A stretch of DNA of 64,000 nt from Artemia franciscana (Eukaryota > Arthropoda > Branchiopoda > Anostraca > Artemiidae): assembly GCF_032884065.1 (NCBI RefSeq), contig NC_088863.1, positions 44,703,687 through 44,767,686 on the forward strand, read 5' to 3'. The notes under the pieces are model-generated. The model did no database searches, was not told the origin of the DNA, and saw only the letters and a program-made list of their open reading frames with translations. The translations under genes were made by a program, and so were the position numbers. Position 1 is the stretch's first letter; every line of letters starts with the position of its first letter. Positions 23,549-61,241 of this stretch are shown in pieces.

Positions 23549-24305
23549 TTAAAAAAAAAAAAGTTTTTGAGGAAGTAAAGAGGGAAGCTGAAACTTAAAA
23601 CAAACAAAAAAATATTGCTTCACAGTCTATCTAACACATATCAATAAAGCTAGTACAAATAAACCAAATAATCGTATTTCCCTATGTTTTTAGGATTATA
23701 GGAAACTAGCGCTTTACTGAAAACACAGAAACCAAGTATAAGAAACAAGAATGTTAATTTATTAGTAAAAAGTGAGTACGTAGCCTGACAAAGACAAATT
23801 AATTTAGAAAGCTTTTCATAGTCTTACACCAGCTGTGATGTAAGTAACTTTCAGTGTACAATTAAAAATATCTAAAAACATGAGCATAAAAATAAATACT
23901 TTTTTAATAGCCACAAAGTCACTGAACAGCTTACAGAAATATTGGATTGATTTATCAGGTAACATTTTGGTCTCACCAGCTGTAATACCAATAGTGAGTA
24001 AGAAACAATCTTAAATTTAAGATATAAACTTCAGTATTACTAAAAAAATTGCTTTATTTGTATACTGTGAAATATGGCCTTAATCGGTTTACTTTTACTG
24101 TACCAAAACTCTTATATTGTTTTGTGTTTTCAGTAAACGCTAGTTTTCTATAATCCTACAGACACAGGGAAATATGACTATTTAGTTTATTTGTACTAGC
24201 TTCATTGATATATGCTAGATAGACTATGAGACAATAATTTTTGTTCGTTTTAAGTTTCGACTTCGCTCTTTACTTCCCTGTAAAAACTTGGTTTTTTAAA
24301 ATTAA
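23549..24305. mobile_element. Foldback element FB, 757 bp with about 190-bp arms
   Basis: The left arm (23549 to about 23735) runs from aaaaagtttttgaggaagta through aagctgaaacttaaaacaaa, the ctatctaaca block and ggattataggaaactagcg. The right arm (about 24115-24305) repeats all of this inverted, ending with cgttttaagtttcgacttcg and ctctttactt. The unique middle is about 380 bp without coding. The element thus folds into a stem-loop. It belongs to the same family as 41914-42262, 50970-51267 and 59145-60065. Confidence 0.75.
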
Positions 24306-25629
24306 TCTTTGCTCGTTTTTAATTTAAATTTAATACAGAAGCAACACTGCAATAATCTTTTTAATTTTTTTCGAGGTGGGGGGTATCCCCCTTATATACG
24401 GAATAATTTCTGTTCATTTTAAGTTTTAATGTCGCTCTTTACTTTTAGTTGGCAAAAATTTATTTAATTTCTGATTGTTTTTCAAATAATGCCTAGAAAT
24501 CCATTCAACACAAAATGGTCTAAACGATTTTTGAAGGTGGGCAACTTCGACAGTTAGGAAAGAATAACTATTTTTCTAAAGAAGATTTTAAGGTTTTCAA
24601 ACCCTAATGAAAATTTTGGTATAACTAACTGTTTCACTAAACATCTCAGACATACAGGTGTGGAATAGCAATAAACAAAACAAAAAGTCGGAAAGTAACC
24701 TGAGAATCAGAAAAATATCATAGAAAAAAAAATACTAATAGGTTCTTAGTGCTATGATTTCTCTATATGCATTGCAGATGTTTTTAGTCTGTCTATTAAA
24801 TAGTAAAAAAAGGAAATAATACGAATAAATAAATATTACAATAAGCAATCCTTCTTTGAAGATACAGCTTTGAGTGGTTCCAGAACCATATGCCTACACT
24901 TCTGCAGCCCCTAAGTGGCAAGGGGTTGGGGTCCGGGGCGTAATTTGTTCCAAAAATAACGTATGGAACATTTCAAAATTCACAAAAAAATTAAGAAAAA
25001 TAGTGAATTAGTTGAAAAATAATCATATATAAGGTAGGAAACCATGATTGAAATAAAAATGCCCGATTAAGAAACTGAACCCTTGCCATTCAGATTCAGT
25101 CTAAGGCGCTAGTAACTTAACTACGGCAGCTGATGGTACAATTCAATCTATTTGTTCTTGTAGCACAAAGCTGTGTAACTTGCAGCCCTTTTCCCAAAGA
25201 CTACGGAGAGCTATGTCATCACCAAAAGCATAGTTATTGGACCTTGTTCAGCAAATACATTTATAATTGGCTATTATAAAACATTGAGTTAATAAAAGGT
25301 TCTATTATAAAGAGTGAGAGGATTAAACTATATTCGGCGAAGCTCAACTTTTGTGAGCAGAAGGAGGGGAGGGGGTACGTAAAGGAATAGTAAATTGGAA
25401 TTTTGAGATTAAATCATCTGTTATTCTATGGATTTCTTCCTCTTAAGAACGTTCAATATTTTAAAAATCATTGTTTGAGCTCCAACGCTGGCTGGCCACG
25501 TTAGAGAGTTCATAGTGAATCCTCCCAACGGGTTAATAAGACTTACTAGTGGGGATGGGAGGGGGTATACAGGAGGAGTTCTTATTAATCTCCAGTTAAG
25601 GGTTTTGGACCATAGCTATTACAATAGTA
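24306..25629. other. Repeat remnants, no gene
   Basis: A lone FB arm lies at 24400-24460 (gttcattttaagttttaatg, gctctttactttta). A DR1 fragment lies at 25190-25270. The remainder is AT-rich and featureless. Confidence 0.4.
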
Positions 25630-26105
25630 CCGATTTATACTTCTAAGCTTTTCCACTTAAGAAGTAGCACCAAAAGTGCCGTTTTTAGTGCTAAATGACC
25701 CTTATGGATGATAGAACTGATAAGAAGCACGTAGATATGAGCAATAACTTTCAAATGAACCATTAAACATCTCTCGAAGAACTTCCCAAACTTTTCCAAA
25801 CTGCCCACTAGCCCAAACTTTTCCACTTGAGACATGGCACAGACAGTGCCATTTTTAGTGCCATTTGGCACTTGAATATGGTGGATTTTATAGAGAAACC
25901 GTAGATATGAGCAATATCGTTTATACGAACAATGAAAAATCTGTCTGCGATGTTTCGATAGCCCGCTAGCCCTTCCCCTTTGGAAATGACACAAAAAGCG
26001 CCATTTTAGTGCCACATGGTACTTGCAGATGGTCGAATTTATAAAAAGCATGTAGATATGAGAAATAGCTTTTAAATGAGCCACTAATTATATCTCTATG
26101 ATATT
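25630..26105. repeat. DR2 in tandem, three units of about 150-180 bp
   Basis: The block ttccacttgag...ggcac, agtgccatttggcacttg, atggtgga-tttata, agatatgagcaatagc and ttcaaatgagccat repeats three times (starts near 25650, 25818 and 25975). The 149-codon minus-strand frame across it is created by the unit and shows the same peptide (HLKxIxHIYxLxIxSxI) three times. I do not count it as a gene. Confidence 0.7.
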
Positions 26106-26800
26106 CTGATAATCCGCTAGGCCTGCTGAAAAAAAAAGAAAAGAAAAAAACGGGAGACAGACCAGTGCTACCGATGCAAAAAAGTCATTTTCATTGTTAT
26201 TCAAGGAGGGGGGTGTAATTTTTCCGTAAGGGTTTTCGACCATGCTGATACCAATAGTACACTTTTCATTTTTATCTGAATTCATTTTGAGAGGTGTCAG
26301 ACTTTTTTCTAAATCACCATAAATTCTCTTCGCAATAAACTTTTGCTTTTAAGACGACCCGAAATAATAGTTATCATTCCAGAGTCAGTTTCAAATGATA
26401 TTTTTTTTTTCACAAGGAAGTTTTTTTCAAATCACGTTTCTAACTTTTGGTTAATATGGGTTGTGGTACGCTCTTTACTAAATTGCAGCTCCCGCTGTAA
26501 CCATGATAATAGCAGCAAAGACCAGAAATATCCCCGAAAATCATAAGGGAGTAAATATAAATTTTACATTTTTGATGCGTTTTTTAAAGGTTTTTTGTAC
26601 CCCCCCCCACCCTCACCCTAAATAACAATCCCCCTTGAACAAAAGTCTTTGCTACGGTCCTTGAGGGTTTTATATCAATTTTTACCTCCGCCCTCCCCTC
26701 GTTTCTCCCTTAGAAGTAATTATGTAATTATGTATCTGAAGCTTGAATGAGAACTGGGTTGTTTGGGAATTAAAATGTACACTTTGAGGTATTTCCCTCC
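26085..26800 (+). repeat. Dispersed repeat DR3, copy 2
   Basis: It matches 22940-23530 (tctatgatattctgataatc, gaccagtgctaccgatgc, ttttcattgttattc) and then the 20880-21080 tail (poly-C run, gctacggtccttgagggt, aagtaattatgtaa), all in direct orientation. The two parts are adjacent here but separated at copy 1, so copy 1 is probably rearranged or interrupted. Confidence 0.55.
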
Positions 26801-27119
26801 CTAACTAACTACAAAGCGATCTGAAAACCACAATATAGAAGTTTAATTGCCTTTTTAATTTTTTTAACTTGTCCATTGCTTACAGATAGTATTTGCTCTT
26901 AAAAACATGCAGACATTTTTTGCGTTTTTTCGTACAGGGTGAGGGAAAATTGTCTAGGGGAATTTCCCGTGGGAGGAAATTTTTGGGAAGAATTTTCTTT
27001 CAACGGGGATCAAACTGTCTAACAAGATTCGTCCGTGGTAAAATGTAGGTAATGTCCACAAGGATGCTACACGGTGACATTTCCCTTCCTATTGCACAAA
27101 AATTTTCCTAGCGTTTATT
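26801..27119. other. Spacer with G-rich repeat phrases
   Basis: aggggaatttcccg and ggaagaattttc phrases like those at 22061-22439 and 41600-41880. No gene is seen. Confidence 0.4.
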
Positions 27120-27683
27120 TTGATCCTTTATCTGAAGTAAGATAAGATTTATTTCAACAAAGTAGTTATCACAAGCCGAAAAGGGCCAAATTCACACTTT
27201 AGTGTCAGTACAAAATCAAATTGCAATCAATAAAAAATCAAACTCGTTAAGTTACAACAGGGAAAACAAATTTAGACAAAAGTCTAGCTAGCAAGAATTA
27301 CAAAGTTTGCAATTGCAAAATAAACACTAAAACTATAAGATAAAAGTGGAATGAGAAGGGGGGGGGGGTTATTGATTTAAAATTTCAACTATATGAGGGA
27401 TGAACATTCTTCTGTATCTTTCAGTGGAAACTCGACACCCTATTGGGGCAAGAACGGGGAATTTTCTTGAAACAGAACTTGGGGGGAGTTCGGAGGTGGA
27501 GGTAAATGTTCGCTAGGGAAAAGAGAAGTAGTACGAAGGTTATGTATGGCATTGTGGGCAAAACGGAAGGAAAATATTTGCTCTCCTTTTCTTAAGGGTG
27601 ACTAGATTTGTTCCCCGAAGAAGGGAAATGTAAGGCATTTTACCCTCATTGAAGATGAGGGTAATGATTACCTCATTGAACTC

Positions 27684-28560
27684 TTAGGCACATTTTGGCA
27701 CTTTATTGGAGATGCCAGGATGCCAAACAAGACAAGCGTATTCGAGGGTAGGACGTACAAAAGAGAGAAAAATCCTCAAACAATGCGATATAGGACATTT
27801 AAATTTATTAAGGAGTTTGAAGAGAGAAAATGCAGTACTTGTACGTTTTAAGAGATCATTAACGTGGCAATCCGATTTTAAGTCGCTTGAGATGGTAACA
27901 CCCAGTAATTTCATAGTATTAACAGATATTTCAGGGAGGATAGGACAGGAGAAAGAAGGGGGAGTTTTTAGGAAACTAATTGTTAAAACTGTTGACTTTA
28001 AAGGATTGACTCTCATATCACCAGCAACAGCTTCGTCTGATATTGAATCCAAAATATCTATAGGGTTACTTTTTAGATTTTCAAAACATGCTTCTAAGAC
28101 AGTTAAATCGTCAACGAATTTCCCTCTATCCGGGAAATCGACACGAAGACTGTTTATCATGGTAAGAAATAAAATTTGGCCTAAAATGGTTCCCTCGGGC
28201 ACACCATTTTAAATTGGGAGGGGATCAGAGTATACTTTCAGGTATTTGACAACTTGTGTTCTATTAGAAAGGAAGGACAAAATTATTTTTATTAGATAGG
28301 GGTCAACTAGGAAGTCACTGGTTAGTTTTTATTTACTAATGTATTGTGGTTAATTAAATCAAAAGCTTTTTGTAAGTCAACTGCGATAACATTGAGCCCG
28401 ATATTGGGTTTTTCAAGTTTGCTACATATAGTGTCCAAAATGTGAACAAGATAGTGTGTGGTAGAAGTAGAGCGCAAATTTCCGAATTGCCTTTGATCAA
28501 TATTTGGGATTATTTTTACGTTCAACCAATCAGCTAAAAGGCTTTCATAAAACTTGGAAA
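27684..28560 (-). pseudogene. RT domain of LINE copy C
   Basis: Blocks visible are DQRQFG (28497), VIAVDLQKAFDLINH (about 28395-28350; the conserved first catalytic Asp is in VDLQKAFD), a GxPEGTILG block (28202; canonical GVPQGSILGP), KFVDDLTV (about 28118; the catalytic xxDD box as FVDD), NPLKS, LGVTISSDL and the RPTLEYACLVWHPG tail (about 27725). The MPEGTILG-to-WHPG part is a 172-codon open stretch. The part before it has a frameshift and several stops near 28320-28230. The long open frame on the opposite strand (27706-28212) is its shadow. Confidence 0.85.
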
Positions 28561-28751
28561 AAAAAACAGAGTAAGAGTAATGGGCCGGACAACAGCAAAA
28601 TCTTGTTTGCTACCCTTCTTTTTTACGGGAGTAATGAAACCTAGTTTCCAACAATCAGGGAACTTAAAAGTAGAGGTAATTTCATTAAAAAGTATGGACA
28701 AAGGTTCTGAAAGATTGTCTGCTAAGGCTTTAATTAGTACAATTGGGATGT

Positions 28752-29393
28752 CTAGTGGACAGGTACTGCACTTTCTAATGTTTTTAATTTTTGCTTAACA
28801 TCTGAGGGCAAAATAATAGGGAGATTGGGAGAGTGTAGATCATAAGCAGTTTTAACAGAGAGGGGAGGGAGGCTTTGAACTATGGAGGAAAGAAATTTAT
28901 TCAGATCATTGGCTGTGACAAGAATTGTTACAGTAAATGTTACAGTTGTTTCTTGTAAATGGAAATCAATATTATTATGTGTACCACTAATTTGGCTTAG
29001 TAGAAAAGAAATCCTTGGCTTTACATTTGTAATACGCAGAAGCAGATTTACGTATTTCTTATTTATATGTTTACGCAGTGAGTTAGCTTCAGGTGTTTTA
29101 CCATTCTGAAAAAGACTAATTTTAAGCCTGATTAGCTTTTTTAACTGACTAGTAATGTAAGGTTTGTCATTAGAACACGATTTTACTTTTTTCTCAGGGA
29201 AGGATTCTATGTATTTGGTTTTAATCAGATTTTGGAAGTAAGACACTTTAATATTTATGTCATTATTACCCTTAAGAGCTGGCCAGTTTTCATTAGTAAT
29301 CCAAGATCCTAACTCGAGAAGGCCTTCATTGGAAATTGAAATGGGTAAAAGCAAATGTATGATTAAAGTTGGAAAGAGTGCATATTCGTGCAA
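28752..29393 (-). pseudogene. Endonuclease-RT linker region of LINE copy C
   Basis: This 213-codon open frame follows the SDHD-like end of the endonuclease domain (SDLHEYALF at its start) and leads towards the RT. It is typical of the poorly conserved region between the two domains: Lys-rich, helical, with SCSNDKPYITSQLKKLIRLK. It is the longest intact frame in the element. It carries no recognisable catalytic motif by itself. Confidence 0.7.
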
Positions 29394-29459
29394 ATCAGAT
29401 CATGAGTAGTATTTCCTTTGGTTGTTGGTATTTTTAATATTTGTTTTAAAGTGAGGGAA

Positions 29460-30160
29460 CTACAAAGGAAATTTAACTTTAGGTCATTGGCATCACCTAC
29501 TAGGAAAATACTGGCGCTTGGAAATTTGCAGAGGACAAAGTCGGCATAGAAATTTAACTTTAGGTCATTGGCATCACCTACTAGGAAAATACTGGCGCTT
29601 GGAAATTTGCAGAGGACAAAGTCGGCATTACAATGTAGTTGTTGGAAAAATAACTGTCTTTGTGCAACGTTTTGATTTGAGGAATAATAAAAGCAGCAAA
29701 AAAAATCAAATTAAAAGGGTGAGGCAAAACTTTAGGTCTCACACTTACCCAAATGATTTCATCGTAATCTGAAAGATTGGGAGCATGAATTAATTTAGGG
29801 AAGAGATAGTTACCTACAAATGATAATATTCCGCCTCCTTTTTTTCCTAGGGGGTGGTCATGAGGACGAGGTTCTATGAATTGGGAGTAGTTATTCATTT
29901 TAAAAGGTCAGGGTTCTGTGTCTGGACCTCTATTACAGCAATTGTATCAATTTTGAGTAACTGGGAGAGGGCCTCTAGTTTGGTCAATTTGTCGGAATTC
30001 AGGCTTTCAGCGTCCGTAACAAGGAACTTAGGAAAAGTAAAACGGTTACTAAAGCGAGCATTTATTTGTTTGCTAATTGTAGGAGCCAGAAGGGAGCAAG
30101 AGGAGCGTGTGTTTGGGGAAGGAGAGCACTCTTTTTCAACGGGGATATTATTAGCTTGAC
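29460..30160 (-). pseudogene. Endonuclease domain of LINE copy C
   Basis: The N-terminal strand pattern KLTKLEALSQLLKIDTIAV (about 29990-29930) is followed by an aberrant IEVQT where ITET with the catalytic Glu is expected. A one-base frameshift comes next, then GKKGGGILSFVGNYL (29850) and the DEIIWVSV strand (29765). The GDxN box reads VGDAND (canonical GDFN) at about 29580-29560 and again in a second copy because of an 81-bp duplication. Confidence 0.75.
29468..29628. repeat. 81-bp tandem duplication inside the endonuclease
   Basis: Positions 29468-29547 and 29549-29628 are identical by eye, with period 81. As 81 is a multiple of three, the duplication keeps frame and doubles the segment containing the GDxN catalytic box. 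The perfect identity suggests it is young compared with the decay of the rest of the element. Confidence 0.9.
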
Positions 30161-30648
30161 TGGGAATAGCAGTGAAATGGGGATGATCTGTTAAACGTCT
30201 GTTACCTGGTAATTGCCATGGTGGGAACGGTGATCCACGTCCGTCAAGAAATTGCTGGTTTCCGGCAGAGTAGGGAGGGTATAGGGCAGCATACTGTAGG
30301 GGAGAGGAAATAGGACTTCTTTATGCGGGGAGGGGGATCAGGTAACAAAAGGTAAGGGTGGGGATTTCGTAACTGAGACGGGTTTATTAATTGTTGAGCT
30401 GTGACCGATGAACTTCGAAGAGGGATTTTTTTTTGGGTGCGGTACACTAAAAAAGGACGGCGGAAGGGAGATGAGTGGCTCTTACGATTTTTATCTTTGA
30501 GCAGGGATACTGGAATAGGGCCTAAGGGAGGAAACTTAACCTCAGCTACTGGTGATGCATGAGCAAAACTACAACATTTGTCAATGCAAGCTAAAACTGG
30601 ACAAAGGTTCACATGGTCATAACTGCACTTAATAGAACTACAGCTACC

Positions 30649-31048
<400 letters not shown>

Positions 31049-31239
31049 TGTTTTAACTGATAATGCTTTTTTTCTATGATTTGTTCCCATCTGCTAATCT
31101 GATTGTTATTTGAAACCCTATCAATTTAAAAGGCTTCTGAGTCCCTCTGGCTTAAACTGGAACGTAACACCCCGTGGTTGCAAGCATTGGTGGTAAGACA
31201 ATTTTTCAGATGACTTTTAGAATTTACGCGGGAAAAGTT

Positions 31240-32460
31240 GAGAGATTCCTCTTAATACCATAAGCAGTTCCTGAGGTATTACCATTGGTATTAGTAAATT
31301 ATAAATCTATGGGTTTTACTAATACGTTTTCTTGACAACCTGTATGCGCATAGTGTGTTTGCATTTAGTTCAACAATGTTTTGACATTTCTAAAAAAATT
31401 TAACATTAACACCCTTAGCTTTAACAGTAATAGCAGTGCAAGTAGCAATCCTAGTAGCAGTAGTAGCTGTAGGATTAGCAGTAACAACCTTAGCTTTTGT
31501 AGTAGCAGCAGTAATAATAGTAGTAGAATGCAAATATTGCCTTTTGGTTCATTCATAATCCCTCACAAGAAGCCATATAAGTTTCAACTTCACACACCAA
31601 GCCGTTCCTATGATACTGCTAATACACCTTTTTGACAACCTGAACACAGACGGCGGGTTGTGAGGTAGTTCAGCTTCCATCCCTCAATGTTCTCTGAAAA
31701 TTTCACCTTCATTTCCTTAGCCATAGTTGTAATAGTAGTCAAATTAGTAATAGTAGTAGGAGCACTAGCTGTACTAGTCGTAGGACTAGGAGTAATATTA
31801 ACGGTAATAACACTAGCACTAGTTGCAGCAGTAGTGTTAGCTTATTGCCTTTTGCTCAGTTGAATACCCCCCTCATCAAGCCCTGGAAGTTTCAACTTAA
31901 TACAATTAGCCGTTGTTATGATATTGCCGATAGGCCCTTTTGATAGCCTATATGTTCATATTGTGTTTTAATTTAGTTCATTTTCCCACTCATGACTTCC
32001 TGAAATTTTCCTCTAAATACTCTAAGCATTAGTAGTAGTTGAAGTAGTAGCAGTAACAGCGGTAGTGGTAATAGTATTAGCGTGCACATATTGACTTTTA
32101 GTCAGTTGATCTTTCCGTTTCAGTATTCTCTAAAAGCTCCAATTTCATACCTTAATATGTTCCTGAGATACGCCCTTTTGACAATCTGTAAGCACGTAGT
32201 GTATTTTCATTTAGTTCAAATTTGCCGTCAATATTCCCTCAAGTTTTAACCGTCGTACCCTTAGCCATAATAGTAATAGTATCACAGTGGTGGTGGTAGC
32301 AGTAGGAGCAGCAGAAGCAGTAGTGTTGTTTTGCTAGTAGTAGTAACAGTGGTAGCAGCATTATTAACAGCAGTAGTTCTATGCACAAGTTGCCTTTTGT
32401 TCAGTTAAAGATTCCCCTTATGATGCCCTGGAAGTTTCAAATCGACACGGTAAGCTGTTC
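31240..32460 (+). repeat. Trinucleotide-bearing satellite, second array
   Basis: It has the same components as 17390-20170 in the same orientation: gaagtttcaacttaata near 31583, 31886, 32134 and 32428 (intervals 303, 248 and 294), ttttgacaacctg, tttagttcaaca, and runs of gtagtag, agcagt and aatagt. Variation of the triplet run explains the changing unit length. The Ser/Asn-rich frame at 31381-31635 and the Leu-rich frame opposite are triplet by-products. Confidence 0.8.
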
Positions 32461-33841
32461 CACTGAAAATAATTGAAACCAAAGTTATCTAGTTCACTCC
32501 ATAATCTTAATATTAATCAATCTTACTGCATTATTAAATGAGCCATGTTTCATATATCTCGAGTCCTTGTATTTTTTTTTTTCTCTTGACCAGGGTATTC
32601 GATTAAGTTGTTTTCTACGCCTTAGCGCCATCTATTCAATCATAAAAAAGACTTCTCTACTCAGGGTTTCAATTAAAGGTAGCCAATTCTACAGAAGAGG
32701 CATGTAATTTATTTTCCATAATATTGCAATTGCGGGTGTTTTGCTGGTTCTAAGTAATTTTCTTTTCCTTTTACGTTACCCACGATCAAGAAAACCATAA
32801 AAAGGACTCCTTACTCCCTAAAATATGATACTTCGTTGATTTTCGGACTTAAACCATCTCGTTTCAAACTCTATTGGGGAATTAGCAAAAGCATCCATGT
32901 GACACAGGTGATGAACTCTTTTCACCTTCAATTTCGTTTTCTACGACCTCAATAACCCCATAGAAGAGATCGCTTTCTGTGTATTGTCGTGAAATATATT
33001 TTTTAGCTTGTCGTCCCCTCCTACATACTTTAAGTGCAAATTTGGCCCATTCCGTCACAGGGTTGCGATGCCAATTTTGAATATATCAATAAGCTCATTT
33101 TTCTCTATCGAAAAGAATTAAAAACATTTTGTTGCAATTTGTACAAGGTCAAACCGTATTTTGACTTTACTACAAGACTAGAAGCGCTCCTAGTCAAATA
33201 GTGGCGATAAGACGAATTGGGCTCCTATTTGAAAGTCTTTTATTTCCCAGCATCCAAAATATTAAATTTTCTAAGCAGTGATTCGGTGCTATCAATGTCT
33301 ATCTATCATGGCCACGGGATCGTGCCTATCTATCAATCTTATAACCTTATTCCGCAGAAACTGAACTCCTAAAATCGTAACTAAAACAATTCGCCCAAAT
33401 CAAACAATGGTAATTTATATTTGTTTGACTTGACACACAACCATAAAAACCGCAACTACAGAGCGAAGTAAAAACATGGCTTTTTTTTAAAATAATATAA
33501 TTGGATTAAGGGTTACTGATTGGTACTCAGACACCAGCATCCTTCTTTTGTAATTACAAAAATAAAAATTAATGACACAAATTTCTTGGCAATTATTGTT
33601 ATTTCTTAACTTTTTTTGGGGGGGGGGGGGTGGATTCGGGTGGTGGAATCACTATCCATCTGTCTCTTGAATGGAAAGTATACAATTTTGACTAATGATC
33701 AAAAATACCTATAGCCTATATAATTGCAACACTGAAAGGTTCCTTATGTCTAGAAAGATGGGTTTTTTCCCCATGATTAGAAACGAAATATAGCCTATTC
33801 ATTGTCTAAAAAAAGCGGGCGCTGCCATAAAAATAAGCTGA
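32461..33841. other. Region downstream of UFC1, nothing recognised
   Basis: No exon, tandem or inverted repeat is identified. A G14 run lies near 33617. It follows the UFC1 poly(A) signal in the gene's direction. Confidence 0.4.
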
Positions 33842-33847
33842 TTTATT
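33842..33847 (-). promoter_or_regulatory. UFC1 poly(A) signal AATAAA
   Basis: AATAAA on the minus strand lies 38 nt beyond the UFC1 stop codon. This fits a very short 3' UTR and supports the call of the terminal exon. Confidence 0.7.
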
Positions 33848-33884
33848 GAAACCAAAGACCAGGAAAAAACAGACAAATGACATT

Positions 33885-58731
<24,847 letters not shown>

Positions 58732-58734
58732 CCT

Positions 58735-59012
58735 TGGATATATCTATAGCAAATACATTTAGTGGTTTATCCAGTTTTTTCAAACTCTAGAATAGACAAA
58801 AAAGAGCATTTGGAACACTCAGAATCTGACAAAATCCAAACTGTTGATCACCATGATCACATAAGTATGAGATCTGTAACACCTTGGATATATCTATGGC
58901 ATAAACATTTAGTGGTTTACCAGTTTTTAAACTCTAGAATAGACGAAAAAATACATGAGCATTTGCAACACTTAGAATCTGATAAAATCCAAACAGTTGA
59001 TCACTGCTCATA
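58735..59012 (+). repeat. Tandem duplication of about 150 bp
   Basis: Unit 1 (58733 to about 58880) and unit 2 (58883-59010) share ttggatatatctatagcaaa, atttagtggttta, aactctagaatagac, gagcatttg-aacac and aatctgacaaaatccaaac. The plus-strand frame keeps the peptide NSRIDxK...HSESDKIQTVDH in both units, perhaps by chance. No gene is claimed. Confidence 0.65.
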
Positions 59013-59144
59013 GCTATAGTAAATCTCTAACTTAAGGATCTGTTCAGAAAATTCTGAAATAAACTGATCAAACTATAATCAGGCAATAGCAGCTGTAAGA
59101 TTAAGGTTCTTAATTATTTTTTGGGAATACTTAAAAAGTAACTT

Positions 59145-60065
59145 TCTGAAAAAGAAGATTTTCAAGGGAAACTAAAGAATCATATTAAACTTAGGATCAG
59201 CCAAAGTTAATTGTTACAATAATTCCAACTCAAAACAACCATAAATTACCATCAAAGAGTAAATGAAATTGAAAACAAAGAGGAATTAAAATAAACAAGA
59301 AAACATAGAGATAACAAGTAGATCTACCAACATAGATGAATAAATAAATCTTAAAACAAATAAAAATTTAACTGAACATTCAAGTCAAACTTGAAATGAA
59401 CAAAAATTACAAAAAAAAAAGAATTTGGCTACTGCCCTTTTCCCCCTCCCCTAACTGTAAAGTCAAGAGCTTGTTAAGTCATTTGAGTTTTATTGAAACT
59501 ATATTTATCTTGAACACAATGCTTTTATTTTTCAAAACACATAAATATTAAAAATATAATATATAAACATGAACAAATAAATATTACTATAATAATCAAG
59601 GTGACTGGAATGAACTAACAAATAAACTGAATATATAAAGATATTAATTCCTAGAAACTCAGCAATTCAAAGTTTTATTGCACTGTAATTTCTGTTTTTC
59701 TTTTTCAGTGTAGTAAATATAAAAGAAAATATTTGTGATATATTTCATTTTCAGTAAATCACAAATGAGGCAAGAAGCTCTAGACTTTAACAAGGAAAGG
59801 GAGAAAAGGGCAGAAGCCAAATTCTTGCTTGTAGTAATTTTTGCTTGTTACAGTTTGACTTGAACATTCAATTTCATTTTTACTCATTTTAAGATTTATT
59901 CATTCATCTATGTTGGTAGGTCTACTTGTTATCTCATGTTTTTTTTTAATTTCATTTAGTCTTTAATAGTGGTTTCTGGTTATTTTGAGTTGAATTATTA
60001 TATGAGTTTATTTCTGCAGGTTTTAAGTTTAATATTTCCCTTTACTTTTCTTTCAAAACTTTTTA
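59145..60065. mobile_element. Foldback element FB-like, 920 bp, long arms
   Basis: The left arm (about 59145-59450) and right arm (about 59795-60065) are inverted repeats. Shared phrases are gagataacaagtagatctac, caacatagatgaataaataa, tgaacattcaagtcaaac and caaattctt/aagaatttgg, plus an outer part with aatattaaacttaa and aaaagtaaaggg. The outer right end (gttttaagtttaatatttcc, tttactttt) matches the FB family signature. The middle is about 340 bp, AT-rich and non-coding. Confidence 0.65.
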
Positions 60066-61241
60066 TCAGTAAGTTCTTTTTTATTAATTTCTGTTTGTTT
60101 TTGATTGTCAGAGTTTTGTTTTTGGTTATTAAAATGAATATTCCCCTTGTATTTCATGTCTCTGAGGTAAGAATTAAACATCTAATTTCAATTTAATAGT
60201 TTTAATTAGGGGCATTTAATTTATTTCAACACTGCTGTCAACATGCCCTGAGTCTTTCCCCTTAGTTCCCCTGACATCCCCTTAGTCTTTTCAACACACT
60301 CAGGATCAAACCCTCTCTCCTTTTCCAATGACAAATCCTGCATGTTAAACATGAACAAACTAGTTAATTTAAACTTGCTGCCCTAGGGACTGTAGAGGCA
60401 TGGAATCCTGGGGGGGGGTAGCTATTAGGCCTTGAGAGTTTTTGAGATTTCCATCAGCATAAAGGGGAGCATCTAAAGGGACAAGAGGAGGGGCTGGTTG
60501 CCCTACATCACTTTTTCTACCTCTTTCTCAATATGATTTTAAAGTTCCAACTAAATAGCCTAGATATTCCTTAGATATTGGTATTGTACCTTTTGACAGC
60601 CCTCCAGAATATAGTTTATTCTGATTTTTCTGCCACCCCTCTCAACAGTTCTGAAAGGTATCACCTTACAACCCTTAGCCTTTTTGGGGACTCAGGATCA
60701 AACATATCCCCTTTACACAATAACCAGCCTTATGTATAAACAACAAGTAACTTATATAATGTGCAAGACTTGACCCAGGGGCTGTGGGGGTCTTTGTAAC
60801 CCCTGGAAGCATAGTTATTTGACTTTCTGACTATATTGAACAGGATGGCTACTCCAAAATTTTTAGTATGTCTTTTGGGACATTGTATCTAAAAAGGGCA
60901 TGCAAGGGGGACTGGTTGCCTTCCAACCACTTTTCAACACCCTCCTTACCATGCCCTAAAAGTCTAAACTGAATACCCTTAGCAATTCTTAAGATCTTGT
61001 AACTATGCCTTTTTGAAAAAAATGGATGCACATAGAATCTTTTGATTTATTTAAACATATTCCTCAAAATTACCTTAAGTTCCGCCCTTATACACAAGAC
61101 ATTTTTCAGGAAACTCAGAATCAAACATTCCCCCTTGGGTAGAGGCTGAAAATAGTGGTTCTCTTGATGGAGACATGCAATAACAAAAAGAGAGACACTT
61201 TTAAGATTGCTAATTTCATGTTCATTTTTAGTTTTGTTCAC
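60066..61241. repeat. DR1 and satellite remnants
   Basis: DR1-like pieces lie at about 60380-60560 and 60770-60960 (ggggctgtggggg, catagttatttgactttctg, gggcatgcaagggggactgg). Between and after them are single degenerate units of the satellite of 17390-20170 (ttttgacagccctccagaat, gtatcaccttacaaccctta). No gene is seen. Confidence 0.5.

Noticed and set aside
25635..26084. 149-codon minus-strand frame with a thrice-repeated peptide
   Set aside because: It follows the period of dispersed repeat DR2, and related DNA elsewhere in the window is not open.
27706..28212. 168-codon plus-strand open frame
   Set aside because: It lies opposite the RT of LINE copy C, whose motifs (VDLQKAFD, FVDD, RPTLEYACLVWHPG) are on the minus strand.
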